Shown here: positions 37,986 through 46,349 of the stretch, piece after piece
Layout: each line of letters starts with the position of its first letter
Position numbering within the stretch: position 1 is the stretch's first letter
The notes under the pieces: generated by a model
Told to the model about the DNA's origin: nothing
The model's database searches: none
What the model saw: only the letters and a program-made list of their open reading frames with translations
Program-made: the position numbers and the translations under genes
Origin: Desulfovibrionaceae bacterium
GTDB taxonomy: Bacteria > Desulfobacterota > Desulfovibrionia > Desulfovibrionales > Desulfovibrionaceae
Direction: 5' to 3'
Length of the DNA stretch: 46,736 nt
NCBI GenBank assembly: GCA_009773665.1
Contig: WSYE01000023.1
Span: 1-46,736, forward strand

Positions 37986-40900
37986 CTACTCCAAAGGCAG
38001 CTCAATGAAAAAGGTTGTTCCCAGCCCAGGGGTCGATTCAACGGCGATTTTGCCTCTGTGCTTATGCGTGATGATGAAATACGCGACTGAGAGCCCGAGC
38101 CCTGTGCCTTCTCCCTGGGGCTTTGTAGTGAAGAAGGGCTCGAACACTCGTCTGCGCAGGACCTCGTCCATGCCGGGGCCATTGTCGGTGATCTCAATAC
38201 GCACGGAGTCATCCATTTGCCTTGTCCGTAGGCGCAGGATTGGCGGCTCAGGCCTGTCGCCTCGGCTAGGCATTGCCTGGGCAGCGTTCTTGATGATGTT
38301 GAGTAGCACCTGAACGATCTCCGTCTCTGTGCACTCCACCCCATCAGCCGAAAGGTCGTAGTCACGCTCGATGACGATACTCTTGAAGTCATACTTCTTC
38401 TTCAGGTCGTAGTCGTTAGAGGCCAGTCCCAAGGCTGTGTCGAGCATCTCATGCACTTGGCAGCTTGACCGCACAGACTGGCTGCTACGGCTGAAGTCCA
38501 GCATTGCGCGGATGATCTTTGCCGCGCGTTCGCCTGCCTCACGGATGCCCTGAAGGTAGTCGTCTATGCCCCGGGCTCGCATATACTCACCCAGGACATC
38601 TAGGTTTAGGGTGAGTTCTCGGGCCACGGTCTGGTTGCCAGGCAAGGAGGGGGAGAGCCGACGCTCCATGCTCTGCACAGATTGCAGTATAATGCCGAGC
38701 GGGTTGTTCAATTCATGAGCCATGCCCGCTGCCAGTCCGCCCACGCTCATCATCTTCTCGGTCTGGACCATCAACTCCTGCATCTTCTTACGTTCATTGA
38801 TGTCCTCAATGGTGCCATCAAGGAAGGTCGGCTGGCCGTTCTCGTCGAATTGGAGGGAAGCGTTTATGAACGCATAGAAGCGCGAACCATCACGACGCTT
38901 GAACTCCACCTCCTGCCCAACATGGGAGGGGTTGCTGAGCAGGGCCTCGCGCAACATGGCCTTGAATCTGGGCTCGTAGTACAGATCGTCGCCGACATCC
39001 TGCACGTTCCGAATCAACTCTGCCGAGCTGTCATAGCCGATCATCCTGGCGAGGGTGGCGTTTGCTTCAATGAACTTACCGGCGAAGGTTGTGCGAAATA
39101 TTCCTACGGGTGCGTTGTCGAAAATGGTTCTGTACTTCTCTTCGCTTTCACGAAGAGCACTTTCCATCCGCTTTCGTTCGGTTATATCGTGGAATATGCC
39201 TTCGACTCCCATCACGTTGCCGTTGGCGTCACGGTAGTATGCGCTGGTTGTGGAGACCATCATGGGGAGACCTTCACGGGTCTTAAGGAGTACCTCGTAG
39301 TCCTTTACAGCCCCTTCCTCACGGATTCGAGACAGCAGAGCTTGCCGGTCCGCGGGCTTCAAGTAGAAGTCTGAGGCCGGGCGGCCCAGAACTTCCTCAA
39401 CTGTCTCGTATCCGAGTTGTTTGGGGGTGGAAGGACTGAGAAGCACAAGCCGCCCATCTCTATCGGTGCGGTAGTACATGTCCTGAATGTTCTCGATGAC
39501 CGAGCGGTAGTGGGCTTCGCTCTCACGCAGGGCCATCTCGGCGTGCTTCAGGTCGGATATGTCCACAATTATGCCGATAAGCCCGCCCGGCCTCCCGTCC
39601 GCCTGGCGAAAGCCGTTGACGGAATAGAGGGTCTGGTGGGTCAGTCCGTCGGCGAAGGCGATTGACATCTCCTTGTGCACACGCCCGACCGCTGCGATCG
39701 TGGCTTCGTCTTCGGCTTGGTAGGCAAGGCGGTCCTGCTCTGGCAGGTACTCAAGATCCAACACACGCTTGCCTATGAAATTTTCACGCTTGATGCCGAA
39801 GGTCTCCTCGTAGGCAGTGTTGCATCCCATAAAACGGGTTTCAGCGTCTTTGTAGAACACCGCGTAGGGAATGGTGTCCATGAGCGCCTGTTGGAAGGCT
39901 AGCTGGTCGGCCAAGCGCAGTTCCAGCCGTTTGCGCTCGGTTATGTCGATCCCGGACGCCAGGATTCTCTCCACTCCGTTTATAACAACGGGACTCAAAT
40001 GGATATGCTCCCAGAAGAATTCACCCGTCACTCGCCGGCTAAGCCACTCGAATCGCTGTGGTCCCTGATCAGCGGTTTTCCGGATCCAGGTCAAGGCGTC
40101 ATCGAGAGAATAGGGTTTCTCCAACCAAACGTTGCCAGCCTTCAACTCCTCAACCGAGGAGTACCCGTATGAGGCAAAGGCCGCAGTGTTGGCGTCGATG
40201 ATTTCGCCGCTGTCCTTGTCGTGTATCAGATTCGAGATCGGCGATTGGCTGAACAGGGTCTTGAATTGATTTTCGCTCGCTCTCAGTGCTTCCTCCGCCT
40301 GCTTGCGCTCGGAAATGTCGTGAATCAGTGTGCAGATCAATAGAGGGTGATCCGCATCGTCGCGGGCGATGGGAAACATGCTGATGTGCCAGGACCGGGG
40401 AATCCCGTTCGTTTCGAAGCTCACTTCTCGCTCAACCTTGAGCGCTCCGGAGAAGACTTGCCTTTGCAGCATGGACAGCGCCGCGGATGCATCAGGGAAC
40501 GCTCGGCTGAGAACCGATTCCAGGGTGGCGTTCTCACCGGGCTGACCGGCCATCTTCCCGAGTTCGGCGCTGTGGGCCAGAAGGCGGCTGCGGTTGTCGC
40601 AGATGGCCACGCCAAGCGGAGCGTGACCAAGTATCCCTTGCAACTGCCAGCCAAGCACCCGCATGGACCCGCCAATACGGCGGCTCAGGAAGTAGACGGC
40701 GGCGATGGCAAGGACCGTGAGCGCCGCCACCAGCCCGAGAAGCTTGTACAGAGTGGTCTGCTGCGCCAGGCGCGTGGCCTCGACTTGCACTCCCACGCGC
40801 ACTGTCCCGACCGTCTGGGCGTCGAAGCCGCCTCTGTAGGGAGCCACTATTTCCTTTATCACACCGTTGGCCGTTTTATGCTCCGAGAGCACCGACTGAC

Positions 40901-41279
40901 CGGTCTTAAGGCTTTTAATCGCGTTATCCCTTCCCTCGCCAAAAACGCTGGAATCGTTCAGGGCCGGGTTGCTGTGCGCGAGCACTCTGCCGTCCTCGGT
41001 CTCCACGCTGATGTAGGCCAGTTCAGGAACGCGTGCGAGCATGTCCTCCACAAGCAGGCGGGAGTGGTGCTTGCCGGAAAAGGCGACCCGGTTGATGGCC
41101 TCGCTTAGGATTGTGGTGATGGCCCCCACCAGCCGATCTTCCTCCTGCACCTGAAGGCTCAAGTAGAGATGGCTGGCCACCCATGCGGTAGTAAGGCTGA
41201 GAAGCAGTACCACCGCTCCAAAACTGGCGGTGATCCGGCGGTCGATCTGGTCGGGTGAGGTATTGTCCTTGCGGAACAT
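37986..41279 (-). CDS. Membrane PAS-repeat sensor histidine kinase
   Basis: This is a 1097-residue kinase. Two membrane helices (about 20-45 and 185-208) bracket a periplasmic sensor domain of roughly 140 residues containing ISVETEDGRVLAHSN. About five PAS domains follow, joined by ITERK.-type linkers. The transmitter has the phosphoacceptor His in GMAHELNNPLGIILQS, N-box NIIKNAAQAM, DNGPGMDEVLRRRVFEPFFTTK and GLGLSVAYFI. It lies 18 bases after the periplasmic binding-protein gene and ten bases before the REC gene. This order resembles systems where a binding protein reports ligand to a kinase, such as TorT-TorS or LuxP-LuxQ. Confidence 0.93.
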   Translation of the reverse strand: MFRKDNTSPDQIDRRITASFGAVVLLLSLTTAWVASHLYLSLQVQEEDRLVGAITTILSEAINRVAFSGKHHSRLLVEDMLARVPELAYISVETEDGRVLAHSNPALNDSSVFGEGRDNAIKSLKTGQSVLSEHKTANGVIKEIVAPYRGGFDAQTVGTVRVGVQVEATRLAQQTTLYKLLGLVAALTVLAIAAVYFLSRRIGGSMRVLGWQLQGILGHAPLGVAICDNRSRLLAHSAELGKMAGQPGENATLESVLSRAFPDASAALSMLQRQVFSGALKVEREVSFETNGIPRSWHISMFPIARDDADHPLLICTLIHDISERKQAEEALRASENQFKTLFSQSPISNLIHDKDSGEIIDANTAAFASYGYSSVEELKAGNVWLEKPYSLDDALTWIRKTADQGPQRFEWLSRRVTGEFFWEHIHLSPVVINGVERILASGIDITERKRLELRLADQLAFQQALMDTIPYAVFYKDAETRFMGCNTAYEETFGIKRENFIGKRVLDLEYLPEQDRLAYQAEDEATIAAVGRVHKEMSIAFADGLTHQTLYSVNGFRQADGRPGGLIGIIVDISDLKHAEMALRESEAHYRSVIENIQDMYYRTDRDGRLVLLSPSTPKQLGYETVEEVLGRPASDFYLKPADRQALLSRIREEGAVKDYEVLLKTREGLPMMVSTTSAYYRDANGNVMGVEGIFHDITERKRMESALRESEEKYRTIFDNAPVGIFRTTFAGKFIEANATLARMIGYDSSAELIRNVQDVGDDLYYEPRFKAMLREALLSNPSHVGQEVEFKRRDGSRFYAFINASLQFDENGQPTFLDGTIEDINERKKMQELMVQTEKMMSVGGLAAGMAHELNNPLGIILQSVQSMERRLSPSLPGNQTVARELTLNLDVLGEYMRARGIDDYLQGIREAGERAAKIIRAMLDFSRSSQSVRSSCQVHEMLDTALGLASNDYDLKKKYDFKSIVIERDYDLSADGVECTETEIVQVLLNIIKNAAQAMPSRGDRPEPPILRLRTRQMDDSVRIEITDNGPGMDEVLRRRVFEPFFTTKPQGEGTGLGLSVAYFIITHKHRGKIAVESTPGLGTTFFIELPLE

Positions 41280-41297
41280 GGCCGGTCCGTAGCCCTT

Positions 41298-42353
41298 TTA
41301 AGCCTTCACGACTTTAAGTGCCCCGCTCCAGGTGGGCGTGCCACTCGGCCAGGGTTTGGGAAAGGACTCAGGGATGGGGCCGAGCCAACCTGGGTAGATA
41401 GCGAGCGTTTCGCGCGTGACCGGGAACACCGGGACCAGAGCATGATACGGGGTGCTTTCACCTGTGAGCACTGCGTATGCTGCCGACATGGCTTCGGCCC
41501 CGAGCGGCCCACAGAACTGGGCGGAGTCGATCACGGTCAGCCGTCCCGCGCGGATGTTCTCCACCGAGGCGGGATCGCCATCGACGCTGGCCACGGCAAT
41601 TTCGTCTCGTCCGGCCGCCTTCAGTCCTTCCACCACGGCAAGGCCCCCACCGTCGTTGACGGTAAAAATGACGTCGATGCTCCCCGTAGCCGGGAAGTCC
41701 TTGAGAATTTCTGTCGCAGCCTTACGCCCTCCCACCGCCTCCACAGCTGAATACGTCTTGAGCACCTTGTACGCCCTATTCGACTGGCGCAGGGCATCCA
41801 GGAAACCGTTGACCCGCTCCACGGTGGAGGAGACGTGGGGGTACTCCACGAGCACTAGCCGGATCTCCCGACCGGGTGGCACACGCGAGGCGATGTATTC
41901 CCCGTCCAGGAATCCAGCTTGGAAGTTGTCCGAGGTACGGTATGCGGCCAGGATCCCGCCGCTGATGTACTGGTCATAGGCCACCACCGGAATGCCAACC
42001 TTGTTGGCCTCCTTGAGTGGCCCGGAGAGAGCGGCATTGTCCGTGGGCTGGACGATGATGATGTCCACTTGCCGCCCGATGAGTTCGCGCATCTGGCGAA
42101 TCTGGTTCTCGATGCCCGTCTCGCCGTCCCCAGCAACCCGCGCCGTGAGAACAACTCCTGGCTTGCCCTCACGCGCAGCCTGCGCGTTGATCCGCTCCGC
42201 CTCGGCCTCCAAGCCCTGTCGCATTGCCACTTGGCCAGGGATGTTCATGGACCAGAAGAGCACGCCCACGTTGAAATTCCCAGCCCAAGCCGGGAGAGCA
42301 GCCAGTAGCAGGATGGCAGCGCAGAAGAATCTCATAGGAACCCCGCGTTTCAT
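41298..42353 (-). CDS. Periplasmic sugar-type (RbsB-like) binding protein
   Basis: The 351-residue protein has a signal peptide (MRFFCAAILLLAALPAWAG) and a type-1 periplasmic binding fold. Visible segments are NVGVLFWSMNIPGQVAMRQG, DIIIVQPTDNAALSGPLKEA, GIPVVAYDQYISGG, VIFTVNDGGGLAVVEGLKAAG and ASVDGDPASVENIRAG. Family members bind ribose, galactose, autoinducer-2 or related ligands. There are no transporter genes nearby, and the next genes are a membrane kinase and REC protein, so it most likely acts as the ligand sensor of that pathway. The ATG at 42335 is an alternative start with a GGGG ribosome site and a more compact signal peptide. Confidence 0.92.
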   Translation of the reverse strand: MKRGVPMRFFCAAILLLAALPAWAGNFNVGVLFWSMNIPGQVAMRQGLEAEAERINAQAAREGKPGVVLTARVAGDGETGIENQIRQMRELIGRQVDIIIVQPTDNAALSGPLKEANKVGIPVVAYDQYISGGILAAYRTSDNFQAGFLDGEYIASRVPPGREIRLVLVEYPHVSSTVERVNGFLDALRQSNRAYKVLKTYSAVEAVGGRKAATEILKDFPATGSIDVIFTVNDGGGLAVVEGLKAAGRDEIAVASVDGDPASVENIRAGRLTVIDSAQFCGPLGAEAMSAAYAVLTGESTPYHALVPVFPVTRETLAIYPGWLGPIPESFPKPWPSGTPTWSGALKVVKA

Positions 42354-42902
42354 GACCTTGGACTCTTGTCACCCTTGTATAAAGTACCATGAGCGGGGAT
42401 CTGTGTCGAGAGGCCATTGAATGTGACGCACAAACAAGAAAGCAATAGAAGCGCCTGATGTGTCATCCACTTCGATGTAGTCTCAGAACCACATTCTACA
42501 TCCACACACAATCAAAAATAGACGAAACTCACACCCGAAGTATCCATTGTCAGCATTTTAAGTCGTCAAGACCAACTTTGGTTCGAACGCGCGCTGCCAG
42601 CAAACCTACTACAGCCGTTGAGATTTCCATATCACCCAAGGCGAAAAGTAGCCTAACCTGTGGGAAGAGGCCCGGCCGACAGGACACAGGATAGTCACCA
42701 AACTCGTTGACAATCTCATCCCCATGCATGATGTACCAATGGCCTTCAGCTTATACTTTGAACTCGTCCGGACTGCAGCCCCCTCAAGCGCAGAAAAAGG
42801 CATGACTCAAGCTGTCAGGGGAGTAGCGCCAAGATTGGCGTTGTCACTAAAACGAACTACATATCAACAATGACATACTAACATGCAAACCCATGAGACG
42901 TA
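42354..42902. other. AT-richer intergenic region between divergent signalling genes
   Basis: These 550 bases lie between the leftward binding-protein operon and the rightward DGC gene, so both promoters should be here. A weak pair, TTGGCG (42835) and TACATA (42858) with 17-bp spacing, could serve the DGC gene. Short frames on both strands show no recognisable family. A plus-strand stretch near 42695-42860 reads like a gene fragment (LIPMHDVPMAFSLYFELV) but has no start or homology I can name. Confidence 0.4.
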
Positions 42903-44252
42903 ATGAATAAAGAATTCCTATCAAAACACTCTGAATCAGAACTCTTTACTATTGCCTTCAACCATGCCGCCATTGGCATGGCAATTGTTGACATCTCCGG
43001 CCAATGGCTGAAGGTCAACCAATCATTTTGTAATCTTACTGAATACACAGAAGACGAACTAACAAGACTCACCTTCCAGGACATCACCCACCCTGACGAC
43101 CTTCAAGAGGACCTTTCTCAAGTAAAAAAGCTCCTTAACAAGGAGATTAATTCGTATCAGCTTGAAAAGCGTTACATCACCAAGAATGGAAAAACAGTAA
43201 ATATAATCTTGAGTGTGTCATTAGTATATGACGACACAGGTGCACCCTCGTTTTTCATTTCGCAAATCCAGGACATCACCAAGCTCAAGTCATATGAGTC
43301 TGAATTGCTGAAATTGATATCAGAAGATCATCTGACCGGAATCGGAAACAGGAGACACTTTTACGAACAAGCTGAACGTGAAATCAAGCGTTCAGGCAGA
43401 ACAAATTCCCCGGTTTCTATCCTGATGATTGACATTGATCACTTCAAGCGCATCAACGACATACACGGCCACAAAGTTGGCGATGACGTTCTCAAGACAA
43501 TTGCATCCACCATCAAAAGTTCAATACGATCTATCGACATCCTCGGGAGGGTCGGCGGAGAGGAATTCGCGGCACTTTTTCCTGAAACGAACGACATGCA
43601 AGCATATATTCTAGCAGAGCGACTGCGGAATAGAATCGCTATTAGCACGCAACAAATATCGCAGACAGAGCCTACAACAGTAAGCATAGGAGTTGTAACA
43701 TTTTGTGGAGACTCAGAAGCATTAGACCAAAGAATCCAGCAGGCGGACAAAGCACTATATAAAGCGAAAGGGCTTGGCAGAAATCGCACAGAAACCTTCA
43801 TCGACTCACACTCTTTCGCATTAAAACCCCGGTTTGCAAGCCACTCTGACTTTGTGAATTTGACCTGGGACAAGTCGCTTGAGTCAGGGAACTATGAAAT
43901 CGACGCCCAGCACTTGTCGCTTCTTGCCGTATCCAACGAGTTGCTTTCGTGCATGATCGAAGGTGCCGACACAGGCCAATGCCTCGTGTTGCTTGAGAGA
44001 CTAGTAGACCATGTAAAAACTCACTTCGAGTCTGAAGAGGCGATATTGAGAGCGTCAAGATTCATAGACATTGAAAGACACACAAAAATACACACCCAAT
44101 TAATTACCAAGCTACTGGCCCTAAAGAACTCTTTGGCGCACAACCCTCACGCCCTTGGCGATATATTTAGTTTTATTTCTGTAGATGTCATTCGGAACCA
44201 TCTAATCCTTGAGGACACTAAGTTCTTCGCATTATTCAACAAAAGTAAGTGA
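42903..44252 (+). CDS. PAS-GGDEF diguanylate cyclase with C-terminal hemerythrin domain
   Basis: The 449-residue protein would make cyclic di-GMP. A PAS domain (about 15-130) is followed by GGDEF (135-305) with DHLTGIGNRRHF, MIDIDHFKRIND and the active site GGEEF. An RxxD inhibitory site (RSID) lies five residues before GGEEF. The C-terminal hemerythrin domain (about 318-447) keeps a full set of iron ligands: IDAQH, HVKTHFESEE, ERHTKIH and RNHLILEDTKFF. Hemerythrin-linked cyclases are known to respond to oxygen or redox state. Base composition is distinctly more AT-rich than the core genes, indicating recent acquisition. The start has only a weak GAGACG site. Confidence 0.94.
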   Translation: MNKEFLSKHSESELFTIAFNHAAIGMAIVDISGQWLKVNQSFCNLTEYTEDELTRLTFQDITHPDDLQEDLSQVKKLLNKEINSYQLEKRYITKNGKTVNIILSVSLVYDDTGAPSFFISQIQDITKLKSYESELLKLISEDHLTGIGNRRHFYEQAEREIKRSGRTNSPVSILMIDIDHFKRINDIHGHKVGDDVLKTIASTIKSSIRSIDILGRVGGEEFAALFPETNDMQAYILAERLRNRIAISTQQISQTEPTTVSIGVVTFCGDSEALDQRIQQADKALYKAKGLGRNRTETFIDSHSFALKPRFASHSDFVNLTWDKSLESGNYEIDAQHLSLLAVSNELLSCMIEGADTGQCLVLLERLVDHVKTHFESEEAILRASRFIDIERHTKIHTQLITKLLALKNSLAHNPHALGDIFSFISVDVIRNHLILEDTKFFALFNKSK

Positions 44253-44284
44253 CGGGGCGCAGATCACCTTACCAATTCTCCGTG

Positions 44285-45271
44285 TTATAAGTCAGGGCAT
44301 TCCCGTCCAACCTCACCGCGCCGTGCGCCATCCAGCCTAGCCGCCAGATTGGCCGTCCTCAAGTGCGTGTACCGCGCCAGCATTTGCAGCGTTTTGTGCC
44401 CGGTGATGGCTTTGATCTCCATGACGTCCAGGTCCGTATGCTCGAAGAACCGACTGGTGGCCTCGTGGCGCAGATCATGAAAGTGCAGATCATTCAGCCC
44501 GGCGGCACGGCAGGCATCGGCCATCTTGGCTGAGAGGTGATCGGGACAGAAGGGGAACACCCTCCCGGAGATGTGACGGGGGAGGCCTTGGAGTACTTCC
44601 TTTGCCGCTCGGGAGAGGGGGACCGTCCTGGACTCCTTGTTCTTGGTGTCGTTCAGCCGCGCCCTGCTGGCCCTGATATCAACATCCTGCCAGCGCAGAC
44701 CGACAATCTCGCCGCGCCTCATTGCGGTTGCCAGCGCGAACCGCACGACGAGCGCATACTCAGGGGCGCAAGCGGCCAGTAACCGCTCATCTTCTCCCGG
44801 CTCCAGTCTCCGCGTACGCCCCGGCGGCAGTTTCGGCTTGGCGGCCAAAGCCACGGGGTTCGTCAGGCTTTCCATCCCCCAATCCGAGCGAGCGTAGTTG
44901 AAGAGCTTGGAGAGCAGAGCGAAATCCAGGCGGATGGTGTTGCCGCTCGCGCCCTCGGCTTCCCGCTCCCGCCGCAGGTCGGCAATATCCTTGGCGCGGA
45001 TGGTGGCCATGATCCTGTGAGCGAGGGTCCTCTTCTGAAGGAACCTGGCCCGGTCGGTCTCACGTTTGGGATGCTTCAGGCGCGGAATATACTCCTCGAT
45101 GTAGCGATCGAGGCACTCGCTCAACGTGTATTGCTCGGCCTCCTTCGCGGACACGAAGAGGCTCTTGTTCATGTTGGTCTCGACGTCCTTGGCCCAGGCT
45201 TCCGCTCCACCTTGGTGTCGAACGTTTTGCATGTGGTGGGGTAGCCCCTTTTGCGAATTCTGGCCTCCCAC
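44285..45271 (-). CDS. Tyrosine recombinase (integrase) with N-terminal frameshift
   Basis: This is a phage-type integrase. The frame shown holds the core-binding domain (LSECLDRYIEEYIPRL) and the complete catalytic set: Arg in AMRRGEIVGLRW, Lys in TKNKESRTVPLS, HDLRHE, GHKTLQM and the nucleophile Tyr in LARYTHL. The N-terminal arm-binding segment (TLRKRGLYQWEARIRKRGY, then TFDTKVE) lies in another frame upstream and should continue as AEAWAKDVE. Joining requires one extra G near 45204-45208. The full gene would start near TTG 45315, which has GGAG five bases before it. It is either a frameshifted pseudogene or carries a sequencing error; the catalytic domain is intact. Expression would come from the att side. 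Confidence 0.88.
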   Translation of the reverse strand: MGGQNSQKGLPHHMQNVRHQGGAEAWAKDVETNMNKSLFVSAKEAEQYTLSECLDRYIEEYIPRLKHPKRETDRARFLQKRTLAHRIMATIRAKDIADLRREREAEGASGNTIRLDFALLSKLFNYARSDWGMESLTNPVALAAKPKLPPGRTRRLEPGEDERLLAACAPEYALVVRFALATAMRRGEIVGLRWQDVDIRASRARLNDTKNKESRTVPLSRAAKEVLQGLPRHISGRVFPFCPDHLSAKMADACRAAGLNDLHFHDLRHEATSRFFEHTDLDVMEIKAITGHKTLQMLARYTHLRTANLAARLDGARRGEVGRECPDL

Positions 45272-45308
45272 TGATAGAGGCCGCGCTTGCGCAATGTCGC
45301 CGTGTCAC

Positions 45309-45327
45309 GCTCCAATTTTGCTCCACT
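45309..45327 (-). repeat. 19-bp arm-like repeat, left (inverted) copy
   Basis: On the minus strand this reads AGTGGAGCAAAATTGGAGC. A perfect copy lies on the plus strand at 45582-45600. The pair is centred near 45454, almost on the tRNA-Leu fragment, as expected of integrase arm-type sites around an att core. It also overlaps the probable integrase start codon, which would allow autoregulation. Confidence 0.75.
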
Positions 45328-45371
45328 CTTCTCGGAAGCAGGTGGGGCATAATTGGAACAAAAAGTCAAGT

Positions 45372-45404
45372 AGGCCAATTTCTCATTGCGAGAAATTGGC
45401 CTAA
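45372..45404 (+). repeat. 33-bp hairpin direct repeat, right copy
   Basis: This is the same hairpin as 30137-30169 with one loop mismatch. Read on the minus strand it follows the tRNA-Leu fragment by 13 bases and is followed by ACTTGACTTTTT, so it fits a tRNA transcription terminator. Confidence 0.85.
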
Positions 45405-45417
45405 CATGTTGAAATCA

Positions 45418-45476
45418 TGGTGCCCGAGGCCGGACTCGAACCGGCACGACCCTTTCGGATCAAGGGATTTTAAGTC
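45418..45476 (-). other. tRNA-Leu(UAA) 3' fragment, att core candidate
   Basis: On the minus strand the segment begins in the anticodon loop (CTTAAAA), then gives the 3' anticodon stem, a variable arm, the T arm GCCGGTTCGAGTCCGGC, the acceptor 3' strand CTCGGGC, a discriminator A and CCA. The 5' half of a tRNA is absent upstream, so it is not a functional tRNA. Tyrosine integrases commonly use the 3' half of tRNA genes as attachment cores, and the adjacent integrase supports that reading. Confidence 0.85.
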
Positions 45477-45553
45477 TCAAAAATCGTACAATTTTGTTCA
45501 TACGTTAGCACAAATAATTAAATTTTATCAACAAGTTGATCACTCATGAGTTT

Positions 45554-45832
45554 TCATAAAAATGCACGTTTTCCCAGTGCTAGTGGAGCAAAATTGGAGC
45601 AATAAACCGTCCCCCTCTGACCGCCGTGACAAGGCAATTCTCCGGCCCTGACGCGATACCGCTCCAAAGCCTTCTTGCTGCATAACTGACTGAATCTCCA
45701 TAGCCCACCGTACTCCTGATCATGCGAGTGATATTCTGCCGCCTCATTTAATCCTGCGCCGGTAATCCATCCCTTCACGCGGGAAGCACACTCTATCAAG
45801 CCCAAGCTACCGATGTGATCGACCAAACTCAC
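45554..45832 (-). CDS. Hypothetical short protein near the att site
   Basis: A 92-codon frame encodes a segment that reads plausibly as protein (LNEAAEYHSHDQEYGGLWRF then SKKALERYRVRAG), but its start is a GTG with a poor ribosome site and its 3' part overlaps the arm-like repeat at 45582. I know no family for it. It may be a real small element gene truncated by the att arrangement, or chance. Confidence 0.25.
   Translation of the reverse strand: MSLVDHIGSLGLIECASRVKGWITGAGLNEAAEYHSHDQEYGGLWRFSQLCSKKALERYRVRAGELPCHGGQRGTVYCSNFAPLALGKRAFL
45582..45600 (+). repeat. 19-bp arm-like repeat, right copy
   Basis: AGTGGAGCAAAATTGGAGC on the plus strand is the exact inverted partner of 45309-45327. 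Together they frame the tRNA-Leu fragment. Confidence 0.75.
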
Positions 45833-45899
45833 TTACGTGAGCCGATTTAATAATTTTTTCACTCTAAAAACATACTTTTAAAAATTTTAACAATTCAAT

Positions 45900-45972
45900 A
45901 TGATGCAATAAATCACGTGAAATTTGTTGCAGGAAGTTGCATCATGTTGACACTTGTTGACAGACGTTGACA
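45900..45972 (+). repeat. Helically phased GTTG repeats in AT-rich DNA
   Basis: GTTG starts at 45926, 45936, 45946, 45956 and 45966, exactly 10 bp apart; the first two read GTTGCA and the last three GTTGACA. A 9-bp inverted repeat, ATGATGCAA (45900-45908) and TTGCATCAT (45937-45945), overlaps the array. DNA to the left is very AT-rich. The array lies just upstream of the excisionase-like gene promoter and could be binding sites for that protein or a replication-origin iteron set. Confidence 0.75.
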
Positions 45973-45992
45973 ATTCAACACTTCCTGTCACC

Positions 45993-46021
45993 TTGACATA
46001 TTACGACCATATACGTTTATG
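45993..46021 (+). promoter_or_regulatory. Candidate promoter of the excisionase-like operon
   Basis: TTGACA at 45993-45998 is a consensus -35. TTTATG at 46016-46021 is a fair -10 with 17-bp spacing. The phased GTTG repeats end 20 bp upstream, in the position of an operator or activator site. Confidence 0.5.
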
Positions 46022-46061
46022 CTCACTCATTCAAACACATCACGTTTAATGAGGAGTATCC

Positions 46062-46349
46062 ATGGTCACGAAACGTTTTTACAACATTGAGGAGCTTTCC
46101 ACTATCCTTGGCAAAAGCATCGCGGCAGTCCATGGGCATCTTGCACGAAAGCAGTTTGACGCGGTTCCGCCGCCTATGAAGTTAGGCCGCCGTCTGGCGT
46201 GGCTGGTTGAAGCTGTAGACGCGTGGATCGACGACAAGGCCACCCAGGCCAAAATCAAGGCGAAAGGCGGCCACGGCCACACTACCCCTCCAGTCAGGAG
46301 ACGCGGCAGACCGCGAAAGGGGGAACAGAGGGACGGGAGTGAGAGATGA
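46062..46349 (+). CDS. Excisionase/AlpA-like helix-turn-helix protein
   Basis: The 95-residue protein begins with a MerR/excisionase-like winged helix-turn-helix (FYNIEELSTILGKSIAAVHG, then HLARKQFDAVPPPMKLGRRL), where the pattern of an initiating Tyr/Ile, helix and K.GRR wing is typical. A basic tail follows (PPVRRRGRPRKGEQRDG) with an AT-hook-like RGRPRKG. Such proteins direct excision or regulate element genes. AGGAG lies five bases before the ATG. Its stop overlaps the next start by four bases (ATGA). Confidence 0.85.
   Translation: MVTKRFYNIEELSTILGKSIAAVHGHLARKQFDAVPPPMKLGRRLAWLVEAVDAWIDDKATQAKIKAKGGHGHTTPPVRRRGRPRKGEQRDGSER

Noticed and set aside
42458..42694. Short plus-strand frame of 78 codons
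   Set aside because: No ribosome site, low-complexity Thr/Ser/Arg product, no homology I recognise.
45418..45476. Functional tRNA-Leu gene
   Set aside because: The 5' acceptor strand, D arm and 5' anticodon stem are absent upstream.
45926..45972. Phased GTTG repeats as a CRISPR array
   Set aside because: Units are only 4-7 bp at 10-bp spacing, without spacers or cas genes.
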